64,000 nucleotides of DNA, from the NCBI GenBank assembly GCA_028277945.1, contig JANQFH010000068.1:124001-188000 (forward strand). The letters run 5' to 3'. The notes beneath the pieces are model-generated. The model was not told the origin of the DNA and made no database searches. It saw only the letters and a list, made by a program, of their open reading frames with translations. The translations under genes were made by a program, and so were the position numbers. The stretch is from Oligoflexia bacterium (GTDB lineage Bacteria; Bdellovibrionota_G; JANQFH01). This document shows positions 39,246 to 48,250 of this stretch, one piece after another. Position 1 is the stretch's first letter; each line of letters opens with the position of its first letter.

Positions 39246-39431
39246 TTAGGACTTATAATTGGTGACTAAGGTACGGACGCCAATCTTATCGAAATTAACC
39301 TCAATTTTGCCCTTTTTAAGGTTGGCGATCACCTTGCCGGTACCAAAACAGGGATGCTCAATCTGATCGCCAATTTGGTAGTGCTGGTCCATGGAATACT
39401 CGCGTGTATCAGTCTCTTGCAGCGTCGACAT
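39246..39431 (-). CDS. Short protein resembling the C-terminal Tudor-like segment of PcrA/UvrD-type helicases
   Basis: YQIGDQIEHPCFGTGKVIANLKKGKIEVNFDKIGVRTLVTNY. Confidence 0.6.
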   Translation of the reverse strand: MSTLQETDTREYSMDQHYQIGDQIEHPCFGTGKVIANLKKGKIEVNFDKIGVRTLVTNYKS

Positions 39432-39553
39432 CGATTCTTCGAACCTCCCCCCTAATAATGAAACAATGGAAAAGACAAATAAAATCGTCCGGTCTTATAT
39501 CACCTTACTAGACAATCTGTCAATCGATTAATGCGGCGCGCAGGGGGGCTGTT

Positions 39554-40630
39554 TTAGACTTCGTCAAAGAAGTAAGGGGCAAGGCATTGAATTTTTTGCT
39601 CATACCGGTCTGGGTCGAGGAAGAAGGTGATAGCGGCAACACTGCTGAGCAAGGCATTGCCATCTTGCGGGGTGAAGCAGAAGCCGACGATCTCGCGTCG
39701 CTTGCGTACGGTGAGCGACGGTCGCACCACCACGGTCTGGTTAAGCAGGCGGCCATAGTGTCCGTGGTCGCGGCCAAAAGAGAAAACCCTGCCGGCAGAG
39801 CGCTTATAGGTAAGAGCGACTAACGGATTGGCCGCAAGCTTCTCTATGACCTCGTCTAGAGTGATGTCGTGGTCAAGCTTGAGGTTAAACCAGATCGTAT
39901 GCATGTACTGGGTGTTGAACTTCATGGCTGAAGAGTAGACGTTGAGTTGCACGCCAAGGGTTTTAAAAAGGTGATAGGCGTCACGGGCGTGGTGAGTGCC
40001 AAAGGTTTCATCGTCATGCTGGTTGGTAACCGCCGACGGTACGAAACCGCTATCCTGGCTAATGTCGTTGGCTCGGCGTATGCAGACAAAACGACCCTCT
40101 TCGAGGTGGTTGTTGCCGTCGGTGTCGATGCCAAGTGTCTTGATAAGTACCGCCAGATTATGGGTGTTGCAACTGACCACCTGGATAAAGCGATCTTTTC
40201 CTGGCTCTAGACAGCGGTCGTTGATGCCGCGGGCGTACATCTTGCCAAAACCAAACTCACTACCTTGAGCAATAAAGCCAAGGGTGTTGTCAACGTAGCG
40301 GTTATAAAACTCCTGCTTGTTCTCATTGCCGACACCTGTAGGAGTACAGTCAATGATGACCGCTGCTCTCCTAAAGGCCTCTTCAATGCTGTAGGTAGGT
40401 TGCATGCCGAGTTGGGAAAATTTTTCCCAGGTTTGTGGCTCAGAGCAGAGTTTAGCACCACGTCGTATCAAGCTCACCACTTTAGAGCGGTCGATGTGGA
40501 GCGCCTGTTTTTTACTAAAGGTAACCTCATCGATACCGAGGTCTTTGCTGAAGTTCGTGAGGATGCCGATCAGCGGCTCACCTATGGTGCCTGTGCCGAC
40601 GATGTGGGCGATACGCTTGTCTCTGGCCAC
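39554..40630 (-). CDS. Type II (archaeal-type) glyceraldehyde-3-phosphate dehydrogenase-like protein
   Basis: VGTGTIGEPLIG, IIDCTPTGVGNENK, VVSCNTHNLAVLIKTLG, FVCIRRANDISQDSGFVPSAV. Confidence 0.7.
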   Translation of the reverse strand: MARDKRIAHIVGTGTIGEPLIGILTNFSKDLGIDEVTFSKKQALHIDRSKVVSLIRRGAKLCSEPQTWEKFSQLGMQPTYSIEEAFRRAAVIIDCTPTGVGNENKQEFYNRYVDNTLGFIAQGSEFGFGKMYARGINDRCLEPGKDRFIQVVSCNTHNLAVLIKTLGIDTDGNNHLEEGRFVCIRRANDISQDSGFVPSAVTNQHDDETFGTHHARDAYHLFKTLGVQLNVYSSAMKFNTQYMHTIWFNLKLDHDITLDEVIEKLAANPLVALTYKRSAGRVFSFGRDHGHYGRLLNQTVVVRPSLTVRKRREIVGFCFTPQDGNALLSSVAAITFFLDPDRYEQKIQCLAPYFFDEV

Positions 40631-40762
40631 GGCTCTATACTCTCGATTCGCTTGCCATTATCTCTGTTGGGAGGTTGTTTCCGCGGCTGCAGCATAGTTT
40701 ATCGAGGATTTTTGTCAACTTTCGTGACAGCTTGGAATTTTTCGTTTATCAGTTCTACCATA

Positions 40763-41698
40763 ATGAAAAAGGTCGCTATGTACTTAATTTGTTGCGTTGC
40801 CGTGGTTTGCTTGTCTAGTGCTGGCATCAGTGGCGCAAAGGCAAAGAAAAAAGGGCCCATTGTTGTCAGTTCAAAGATTGATACAGAGGGTGCGTTGTTG
40901 AGTCAGATCATCATCCTCGTGCTGCGAAACCATGGCTTTACTGTGGTCGATAAGTCCGAGTTAGGCCCGACAAATCTGGTACGAAAAGCCATTATTAGCG
41001 GTCAGATCGATATCTACCCTGAGTATACAGGTAACGGCGCCTTCTTTTTTAAGGGCACCTCGTCTGACGTATGGAAGAACGCTCAAAAAGCCTATGCGAA
41101 GGTAAAACAGCTAGATAAGGAGAAAAATAACATCGTCTGGTTACAACCATCTAGAGCAAATAACACTTGGGCAATGGCCGTTCGCCAAGATTTTTCAACG
41201 CAATACAATGTTATCACGATGGAAGATTTTGCCAGCTACGTGAACCAAGGTGGCAAGGTAAAGCTTGCAGCGTCAGAGGAGTTTGTCAACCGAGCCGATG
41301 TCTTGCCAGCCTTTCAAAAGGCCTATGGATTTAAACTAAAGAGTAGCCAGATTATCGTTCTTTCTGGTGGTAACACCGCGCAGGCTGAGAAAGCTGCAGC
41401 TGAGGGGTTGAATGGCGTCAACGTGGCCATGGCGTATGGTACCGATGGCGCGCTCGCGGCTCTGGGACTAGTGAGTCTTGAAGATAACAAGAATATTCAG
41501 CCGGTTTACGAGCCAGCGCCGATTATTAGGGGCACTGTATTGGCGAAATACCCAGAGATTGGAAAACTGCTGGCGCCGGTATTTAGGTGTCTTAATCTCG
41601 AGTCACTGCAGGCTCTGAATGCTCGTATTGCCGTCCAGGGTGTCGAGGCAAGCGTTGTGGCACGAGAGTATGTGCAAGCCATGGGCTTTCTCAGCTGA
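40763..41698 (+). CDS. Glycine betaine/choline-type ABC transporter substrate-binding protein (OsmF/YehZ-like)
   Basis: Signal peptide; GPIVVSSKIDTEGALLSQIIILVLRNHGF, DIYPEYTGNGAFFF; start trimmed to MKKVAMYL. Confidence 0.88.
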   Translation: MKKVAMYLICCVAVVCLSSAGISGAKAKKKGPIVVSSKIDTEGALLSQIIILVLRNHGFTVVDKSELGPTNLVRKAIISGQIDIYPEYTGNGAFFFKGTSSDVWKNAQKAYAKVKQLDKEKNNIVWLQPSRANNTWAMAVRQDFSTQYNVITMEDFASYVNQGGKVKLAASEEFVNRADVLPAFQKAYGFKLKSSQIIVLSGGNTAQAEKAAAEGLNGVNVAMAYGTDGALAALGLVSLEDNKNIQPVYEPAPIIRGTVLAKYPEIGKLLAPVFRCLNLESLQALNARIAVQGVEASVVAREYVQAMGFLS

Positions 41699-41730
41699 TT
41701 AAGCGAGTATGACTTGAGAATTTATTTGCA

Positions 41731-42894
41731 GTGAGACTTCTCAAGTTAGATAAAGTCAATCTGCTTGGCGCGCTATTTGGTACTCTCTCCCTCTGCTTTT
41801 GTAGCTTCTTGATCTACCGCCCGCACCGACTAGCGGCCGGGACTCCACACTATTTTGTCGACATCGCCTCCTGGCCAGAATCGCTTTGGATGGCAGCGCT
41901 GTGGATTGCCGCAGTCGTGGCTTCATTTATTGCCCGTGAGAAACGTCCGTTCATTCAGCTGTTGGTTGCGACTACACTGACATTAAGCCTTTTTTGGATG
42001 ATAGGAGCTCACTCGAGCCGTCTGTTTGAGGCGGCACCGTCGTATGCGCGCATATCTCTAGGACTCGGCAGCTGGCTGATGTTTACTGCCGCGTTTGTTT
42101 TGTTTTTAAATCTGCTAGAGTTTCTGCGGCGATCTCCTGTCATCACATGCTTATGTGTTGTGAGTCTCTGTTTGGGTTTGACTGTGATCTGGATGCATGG
42201 CCATTTAAATCATCTCTCTATCGTCATTGAGTTCTACAATAAAAAAGAGCGGTTTATGGATGAGCTTGTAGCACATCTGACGCTCGCTTTTTCAGCAGTT
42301 GGCATCGGGGCGCTGTTGGGAATTCCTCTAGGTGTCTTGGCGTTTAAAAGAAAAACGCTCGGTGCCCCCATTCTAACGATTTTCAATATTGTGCAAACCA
42401 TACCGAGTTTGGCACTCTTTGGGCTGCTGGTGACACCCCTTGCCTACTTATCGTTACAGGTAGAGTTTTTGCACGACGTCGGTGTCGAAGGTATTGGCTG
42501 GGCGCCAGCTCTCATAGCTCTGGTGTTATACGCACTGCTGCCAATCATCCGTAATACTCACGCCGGTCTGGGCTCTCTCGATAAAGGAATCATCGAGGCT
42601 GGTGTGGGAATGGGCATGAGTAGACTGCGCCTGCTATTTACTGTGGAGCTACCCATGATCCGGCATATCATCTTGAATGGTGTCAGAATCGCCGCAGTCC
42701 AGTCGATTGGCAACACCGCTGTGGCCGCGCTAATTGGTGCTGGAGGCTTTGGTATATTCATCTTTCAAGGCTTGGGACAGGCAGCAACGGATCTCATCTT
42801 GCTTGGCACGCTGCCCATCATCCTTCTTGCTGTAGTTACGGACTTTCTTATGCAAGCCATAACGTTTTTAGCGAAGGCAGAGGCGCTAAAATGA
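41731..42894 (+). CDS. ABC transporter permease (YehY-like, long form)
   Basis: TM-rich, GIPLGVLAFKRKTLGAPILTIFNIVQTIPSLALFGLLV, IGNTAVAALIGAGGFG. Confidence 0.88.
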   Translation: MRLLKLDKVNLLGALFGTLSLCFCSFLIYRPHRLAAGTPHYFVDIASWPESLWMAALWIAAVVASFIAREKRPFIQLLVATTLTLSLFWMIGAHSSRLFEAAPSYARISLGLGSWLMFTAAFVLFLNLLEFLRRSPVITCLCVVSLCLGLTVIWMHGHLNHLSIVIEFYNKKERFMDELVAHLTLAFSAVGIGALLGIPLGVLAFKRKTLGAPILTIFNIVQTIPSLALFGLLVTPLAYLSLQVEFLHDVGVEGIGWAPALIALVLYALLPIIRNTHAGLGSLDKGIIEAGVGMGMSRLRLLFTVELPMIRHIILNGVRIAAVQSIGNTAVAALIGAGGFGIFIFQGLGQAATDLILLGTLPIILLAVVTDFLMQAITFLAKAEALK

Positions 42895-43829
42895 TCCGTT
42901 TTCAAAATGTTACCAAGAAGTACGCTAAGACCGTTGCGCTCAACAACCTCTCTTTTGAGGTAGATAAAGGCGAGTGTTGTGTGCTCCTTGGTCCCTCTGG
43001 GTGTGGCAAGTCAACATCTCTAAAGCTGATCAACCGGCTCATTGAGCCGACCGCAGGCGACATTTTTGTGAACGGTGAAAACGTCAGTAGTGTCGTTCCC
43101 GAGCAGCTAAGAAGGTCTGTTGGCTATGTCATACAGAACGTTGGCCTGTTTCCCCACTTAAACGTAGCAGAAAATATCGCCACCGTACCGAAGCTATTAA
43201 AGTGGGATAAGGCAAGAGTTCATTCTAGAGTTGAGGAGCTCCTACACCTATTTCGCATGAGCCCGCAGAGCTACTGTGATCGCTACCCGCACCAACTCTC
43301 TGGTGGTGAAGCGCAACGGGTTGGCGTTGCTCGCGCCCTTGCTGCGGATCCAGCGATTCTACTTATGGATGAGCCCTTTGGCGCCCTCGATCCAGTCATT
43401 CGAGATGCGCTGCAGGCAGAGTTTCGACACATTCAGCAAGACCTAAAAAAGACGGTGGTGTTTGTCACTCACGATGTCGACGAAGCCATACGGCTGGCGA
43501 CAAAGATTGCCGTCATCAACCACGGCGAAATCGTTCAATATGACTTGGTCGAGAATATCCTAACCCGCCCAGCGCATCCTTTTATATCTCAATTTTTCGG
43601 CGAGGACAGGGCATTAAAGCGACTGGCGAGACTTTCTGTGAAGCAATTTCTAAGAAAGACATCAGGCGAAGCGACAAAGATCGATACGGATAGTGCTTTA
43701 AAGCTCGAGGACAGTGGTAAGGATGCTTTAGTAAAGATGATTGGCCACAAGCTCATGAGTGTTCCGGTCGTTGACGATGATTCGCAGCTGCTTGGTGAGA
43801 TTCACCTTGAGGATATTATCAACAGTTAA
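42891..43829 (+). CDS. ABC transporter ATP-binding protein (YehX/OpuCA-like)
   Basis: LLGPSGCGKSTSLKLINRLIEPTAG, LSGGEAQRVGVARALAADPAILLMDEPFGALDP. Confidence 0.93.
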   Translation: MIRFQNVTKKYAKTVALNNLSFEVDKGECCVLLGPSGCGKSTSLKLINRLIEPTAGDIFVNGENVSSVVPEQLRRSVGYVIQNVGLFPHLNVAENIATVPKLLKWDKARVHSRVEELLHLFRMSPQSYCDRYPHQLSGGEAQRVGVARALAADPAILLMDEPFGALDPVIRDALQAEFRHIQQDLKKTVVFVTHDVDEAIRLATKIAVINHGEIVQYDLVENILTRPAHPFISQFFGEDRALKRLARLSVKQFLRKTSGEATKIDTDSALKLEDSGKDALVKMIGHKLMSVPVVDDDSQLLGEIHLEDIINS

Positions 43830-43838
43830 GGCATAAGG

Positions 43839-44600
43839 ATGATAGTCCGCAGGTTGCAAAAGATCGAATTTAGTGGCTGGAAAAGCATAGCTATTGTTGG
43901 TCTGTTGTTTGGCCTGTTGGTTTTTAATATGCATCTGGTGGAGCCACTGTTGCAGTCCTTTTTCCCAGATCTTGACCGGCATCTCTACGACAGAGCCTCT
44001 TTTCTTAAGCTCGTTATTGAACACCTCCTCCTAGTTATCAGCTCAGGTATTTTAGCGACGCTGGTAGGTGTCCTATGCGGTATCTTAGTGACTCGCAGAG
44101 GCGGGCGAGATTTCTTGGCAGTGATGAACTCTATGGCATCGCTTGGACAGACCTTTCCGCCGCTGGCGGTTCTGGCACTGCTGGTGCCCATGGTTGGATT
44201 CGGCGCCAAGCCGACGATTGTGGCGCTGTTTGTTTATGGACTCTTTCCGATCGTTCGCAACACCATTGCCGGCCTGGAGAGCGTACCCAGGGGGCCTATG
44301 GAGGCAGCTCAAGGTATGGGGATGGCACCGCTGCAGATTTTAGCTCGCGTTGAGATGCCACTATCCCTACCACTGATTATTGCCGGCATCCGTACATCAA
44401 TGATCATCAACATCGGTACAGCGACACTAGGCGCGACCATCGGTGCAGGCGGACTCGGCGCCCCCATTGTTGCTGGTTTGATCGGTGAAAACCCAGCCTA
44501 TGTGGTTCAGGGAGCTGTTTTGGTCGGCCTGCTTGCCATCCTCGTGGACTTATTGCTGGGCCGCCTTGATCGTGTTGAAAAGGGTTATGGAGTCAGGTAA
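43839..44600 (+). CDS. ABC transporter permease (YehW-like)
   Basis: GILVTRRGGRDFLAVMNSMASLGQTFPPLAVLALLVP, NIGTATLGATIGAGGLGAPIVAGL. Confidence 0.88.
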   Translation: MIVRRLQKIEFSGWKSIAIVGLLFGLLVFNMHLVEPLLQSFFPDLDRHLYDRASFLKLVIEHLLLVISSGILATLVGVLCGILVTRRGGRDFLAVMNSMASLGQTFPPLAVLALLVPMVGFGAKPTIVALFVYGLFPIVRNTIAGLESVPRGPMEAAQGMGMAPLQILARVEMPLSLPLIIAGIRTSMIINIGTATLGATIGAGGLGAPIVAGLIGENPAYVVQGAVLVGLLAILVDLLLGRLDRVEKGYGVR

Positions 44601-44620
44601 AGAAGAGAGCGGAGAGCACC

Positions 44621-45982
44621 ATGAAAAGTATCAATCCTGCCACTGGCAAAATTATCAAAGAGTATGCCGAGCTCAGCGACGGCGATGTGCTTGCTACTAT
44701 TGAAAAGTCCTCTGCAGCCTTTCTGCAGTGGCGACAGACAAGCTTTTCTCAACGGGCACAGCTCTTTCATCAAACGGCAAAGCTGCTGCGGCAAAATAGC
44801 CAGGCGTATGCTGAGCTCATGGCTAATGAGATGGGTAAGGCCATCAAAGAAGGAAAAGCAGAAATAGAGAAGTGCGCTTGGGTGTGCGAGTACTATGCGG
44901 ACAACGCTGAGGAATTCTTGCGAGATGAAATCGTTAAGACCGAGGCAACCAAGAGCTTTGTTACCTTTCAGCCACTTGGGGTTGTCTTAGCCGTAATGCC
45001 ATGGAACTTTCCCTTTTGGCAGGTGTTTCGCTTTGTCGCCCCGACACTCATGGCAGGCAACACAGGTCTGCTGAAGCACGCATCCAACGTGCCCGGCTGT
45101 GCTCTGGCCATTGCCGAACTGTTGCAACAGGCAGGATTTCCCGAGGGCGTTTTTCAAACGCTGTTGGTGGGTAGCAAGCAGGTAGGCGCTATTATTGCCA
45201 ACCCTCTGGTTAAGGCGGTAACCCTGACTGGCAGTACACCAGCAGGTAAGGCCGTGGCCGCGAAGGCGGGAGAGATGCTCAAAAAGAGCGTTTTGGAGTT
45301 AGGGGGGAGTGATGCCTACATCATTTTAGCGGATGCCGACTTGCCAGCAGCAGTGGAGCTCTGTGTGACCAGCCGTTTGATCAGTGCAGGCCAAAGCTGT
45401 ATTGCAGCCAAGCGCTTTATTGTTATGCAATCAAAACAGCAGGAGTTTGAAAAGCTCTTTGTCGAGAGAATGCGCCGGGTAAAAGTGTCCGACCCGCTCG
45501 ATCCTGCTGCCGATATTGGACCGCAGGCCCGTGTAGATTTGCGAGATGAGCTGCACCAACAAGTTATCAAGAGTATCCAGTTGGGGGCACAGTGCCTTCT
45601 CGGTGGTGAGGTTCCATCCGGTCCAGGCGCTTTCTACCCACCGACCGTACTATCGCAGGTGAAGAAGGGCATGCCAGCCTACGATGAAGAGCTCTTTGGG
45701 CCGGTTGCCGCGATCATCGCTGTCAAAGATGAGCAAGAGGCCATTGCAGTTGCCAATGATTCCATTTTTGGTCTCGGGGCGGCAATCTTTTCTAGTCATA
45801 TCGACCGTGCTGAACAGATCGCTAGCCAAGAGATAGAGGCGGGCAGCTGTTTTGTGAACACCTTTGTCAAGTCAGATCCGCGTCTACCCTTTGGTGGCAT
45901 CAAGGAGAGCGGCTACGGCCGTGAGCTCAGCCACTTTGGCATTAAAGAGTTTGTTAACATCAAAACGGTGTATATAAAATAG
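44621..45982 (+). CDS. NAD(P)-dependent aldehyde dehydrogenase (succinate-semialdehyde dehydrogenase-like)
   Basis: SINPATGKIIKEY, VMPWNFPFWQVFRF, ELGGSDAYIILADADL, GQSCIAAKRF, ELFGPVAAI. Confidence 0.9.
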   Translation: MKSINPATGKIIKEYAELSDGDVLATIEKSSAAFLQWRQTSFSQRAQLFHQTAKLLRQNSQAYAELMANEMGKAIKEGKAEIEKCAWVCEYYADNAEEFLRDEIVKTEATKSFVTFQPLGVVLAVMPWNFPFWQVFRFVAPTLMAGNTGLLKHASNVPGCALAIAELLQQAGFPEGVFQTLLVGSKQVGAIIANPLVKAVTLTGSTPAGKAVAAKAGEMLKKSVLELGGSDAYIILADADLPAAVELCVTSRLISAGQSCIAAKRFIVMQSKQQEFEKLFVERMRRVKVSDPLDPAADIGPQARVDLRDELHQQVIKSIQLGAQCLLGGEVPSGPGAFYPPTVLSQVKKGMPAYDEELFGPVAAIIAVKDEQEAIAVANDSIFGLGAAIFSSHIDRAEQIASQEIEAGSCFVNTFVKSDPRLPFGGIKESGYGRELSHFGIKEFVNIKTVYIK

Positions 45983-46006
45983 TCTTTAGCGAGCGAGGGA
46001 ACCAAG

Positions 46007-46219
46007 ATGGCAAAGGTAACCATTTATACCAAGACCGGTTGTCCCTACTGTGCGGCGGCAAAGGAAGACTACAGCCGTCGCGGCATCGACTTTGAGGAGA
46101 AGAACGTCCACGCCAACAAGGCGTGGTTGGATGAGCTGCTGCAACACTCTGGGGGCGAGCGCAAGGTTCCGGTCATCGTGGATGCGGGCAAGGTGACGAT
46201 CGGCTTCAACGGCTACTGA
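46007..46219 (+). CDS. Glutaredoxin-family protein
   Basis: VTIYTKTGCPYCAAAKEDYSRRGIDFEEKNV...KVPVIVDAGKVTIGFNGY. Confidence 0.88.
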   Translation: MAKVTIYTKTGCPYCAAAKEDYSRRGIDFEEKNVHANKAWLDELLQHSGGERKVPVIVDAGKVTIGFNGY

Positions 46220-46258
46220 GACATCTGACCCTAAGCTTGCCGGTGGCAGGCTCCCAAG

Positions 46259-46312
46259 AAGGTACGGCCTTACTTTTAGGGAAAGCGTTCCCTAAAAGTA
46301 AGGCCGTACCTT
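46259..46312. repeat. Perfect 25-bp inverted repeat (4-nt loop), dispersed repeat unit
   Basis: aaggtacggccttacttttagggaa-agcg-ttccctaaaagtaaggccgtacctt; arm recurs at 63954-63977. Confidence 0.93.
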
Positions 46313-46323
46313 ATAGTTGACTC

Positions 46324-47451
46324 TCATCGGTTTTGTTTTTGGATTTCTGCCACGAGTTGGCGGTGGTTGGGATCACTACAGATTGATCTTGCCTGTGCCA
46401 GGTTGGGTCCAGGAGGCGAGGCGAGCCAGTAGTGTTTCCATGTCTCTATCCTCGCTAGGCTCTCTTCTACAGCGGTTACTAATTTGTGCTCGCGTTGCTC
46501 TCTCTGCAGGAGTTGCTGTAGCGCCAGATAGACTTCCTGGCCATGGTCAACCCCGTCGCAGTAGAGTAGGAGGTTACAGCCTGCTTTTAGAGCTAGCAAT
46601 GCTGCTTCAAGGCGATCGTACTGCGAAGAGATCGCCATCATATTTAGATCATCCGAAATGATGATGCCGTTAAACCCGAGCTGTTCGCGCAGCTGGGTAG
46701 TCAGCCATGTTGGACTTAAGGTTGCCGGCTGCTCTGCGTCGACTTGGGGATAGAGGATGTGGGCAGTCATGATCATTGGACAGTTTATGGTAATGGCAGC
46801 AGCAAACGGTACGAACTCAAAGTGCTGGAGAATACCAAGTGGTCTGTCAATTGTGGGTATCTTGAGGTGTGAGTCGGTGCGGGTTCTGCCATGGCCAGGA
46901 AAGTGTTTGGCACAGGCAACCACACCCTCTTGCAGTGTTGCCTCCATGGCGGCAACACCGAGTTGGGCAACGAGGTTTGGGCTACTACCAAAGACCCGCG
47001 CCTGCATGTAGGAGGGTTCATGTTCATCGATGATGTCGATAACCGGGACAAAGTTGGTGTTGATCCCTACGGCTTTGAGTTCACGGGCAATTGCCTGATA
47101 CTGAGCTCGCGTGAGATGATCTGATTTGCCTGTTTGGTAGTGGCGACCCAGGTGAGGGTTTCCAGGCCAGTGGGTGAAGGGAGGTACCGGTAGCCGCTCT
47201 TTGCTACCTCCCTCCTGATCGATGGCAATGATCGGCGGTTGTTTTTCAAACAGGGTCTGTAGCTCAGCGACAAGGCTACAGATCTGTTCTAGACCGCGAA
47301 GGTTGCGACTAAAGAGCGTAACACCTGCGGGCTGCATCTGGCGAATGGCGTGACGCTCGTCGTTGTTAAGTCGTTCACCCTGCAGGGCCACCATAAATAG
47401 CTGGCCAAGCTCTTTGTAGCTAGCTTTAGCCACGGCCGCGCTCTTGGACAT
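46324..47451 (-). CDS. nagZ: Beta-N-acetylhexosaminidase, GH3 (NagZ-like)
   Basis: IAIDQEGGSKERL, ACAKHFPGHGRTRTDSH, IIISDDLNMMAIS. Confidence 0.92.
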   Translation of the reverse strand: MSKSAAVAKASYKELGQLFMVALQGERLNNDERHAIRQMQPAGVTLFSRNLRGLEQICSLVAELQTLFEKQPPIIAIDQEGGSKERLPVPPFTHWPGNPHLGRHYQTGKSDHLTRAQYQAIARELKAVGINTNFVPVIDIIDEHEPSYMQARVFGSSPNLVAQLGVAAMEATLQEGVVACAKHFPGHGRTRTDSHLKIPTIDRPLGILQHFEFVPFAAAITINCPMIMTAHILYPQVDAEQPATLSPTWLTTQLREQLGFNGIIISDDLNMMAISSQYDRLEAALLALKAGCNLLLYCDGVDHGQEVYLALQQLLQREQREHKLVTAVEESLARIETWKHYWLASPPGPNLAQARSICSDPNHRQLVAEIQKQNR

Positions 47452-48250
47452 CGAGGATGTCACGCAGACCATCACCGATGAAGTTTAGTGAGAGCACCGC
47501 AATCATGATGGCAATGCCTGGAAAGGTGGCTAAGTGGGACGCCTCTAAAAGATAACGGGCGCCACTCGCTAGCAATCTGCCCCACGACGGTACGTCCGGT
47601 GGTGCGCCGAGTCCGAGAAAGCTAAGGCTAGCTTCTGCGAGAATGGCGCCAGCAAGCGAAAAGGTCGTCTGTACCATAAGCGGCGACAGTGTATGCGGTA
47701 ACATATGACGCCAGATGATTCTGCTGGAGCTCGCACCAATGGCTTTGGCGGCAATGACAAACTCCTGCTCTTTAAGCGCGAGAAACTGCCCGCGTATGAG
47801 ACGAGCGTAGGTTACCCAACTGACAATGGCGAGCGCCAGGATCAGATTGTTGATTCCAGGACCTAAGACTGCGGTGATGGCAATGGCTAGGAGAAAACCA
47901 GGAAAGGCAAGAAAGATATCGACCACGCGCATAGTCACACCATCAAACCAACCACCAAAGTAACCGGAGATCGCGCCAATGGTTGTGCCAATGATGAGCG
48001 CAAAGAGTACAGAAACCATGCCCACGTACAAGGAGAGCCGTGTTCCCATGATGACCTGGGTTAGTACATCGGCGCCGTTTTCATCTTGACCCAGCCAGTG
48101 TTCTGCAGTGGGTGGCCGCAGTTGTTCGGCAAGCATATGTTGATTGTAGTCAGCCGGAAGAAACAGCGGCGCAAAGATTGCCACAGCGAGCAGCAGCAAG
48201 AACATACTCACGCCGATAACAAACAGCGGCTGTTGAAAGCGTCTACTCAC
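47426..48250 (-). CDS. Peptide/nickel-type ABC transporter permease (DppC-like)
   Basis: HWLGQDENGADVLTQVIMGTRLSLYVG, EQEFVIAAKAIGASSSRIIWRHMLPH, EASLSFLGLGAPPDVPSWG. Confidence 0.92.
   Translation of the reverse strand: MSRRFQQPLFVIGVSMFLLLLAVAIFAPLFLPADYNQHMLAEQLRPPTAEHWLGQDENGADVLTQVIMGTRLSLYVGMVSVLFALIIGTTIGAISGYFGGWFDGVTMRVVDIFLAFPGFLLAIAITAVLGPGINNLILALAIVSWVTYARLIRGQFLALKEQEFVIAAKAIGASSSRIIWRHMLPHTLSPLMVQTTFSLAGAILAEASLSFLGLGAPPDVPSWGRLLASGARYLLEASHLATFPGIAIMIAVLSLNFIGDGLRDILDVQERGRG

Noticed and set aside
40265-40762. N-terminal 166 residues of the 40265-41698 ORF as real protein
   Set aside because: This part is antisense to the GAPDH-like gene (39554-40630); a clear signal peptide begins at the internal ATG 40763.
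46007-46232. Possible selenoprotein: glutaredoxin frame ends in TGA with another TGA shortly after
   Set aside because: The redox motif is already CPYC and the protein ends naturally at IGFNGY; the second in-frame TGA follows after two codons. No SECIS-like structure supports readthrough, and the downstream hairpin is a dispersed repeat.
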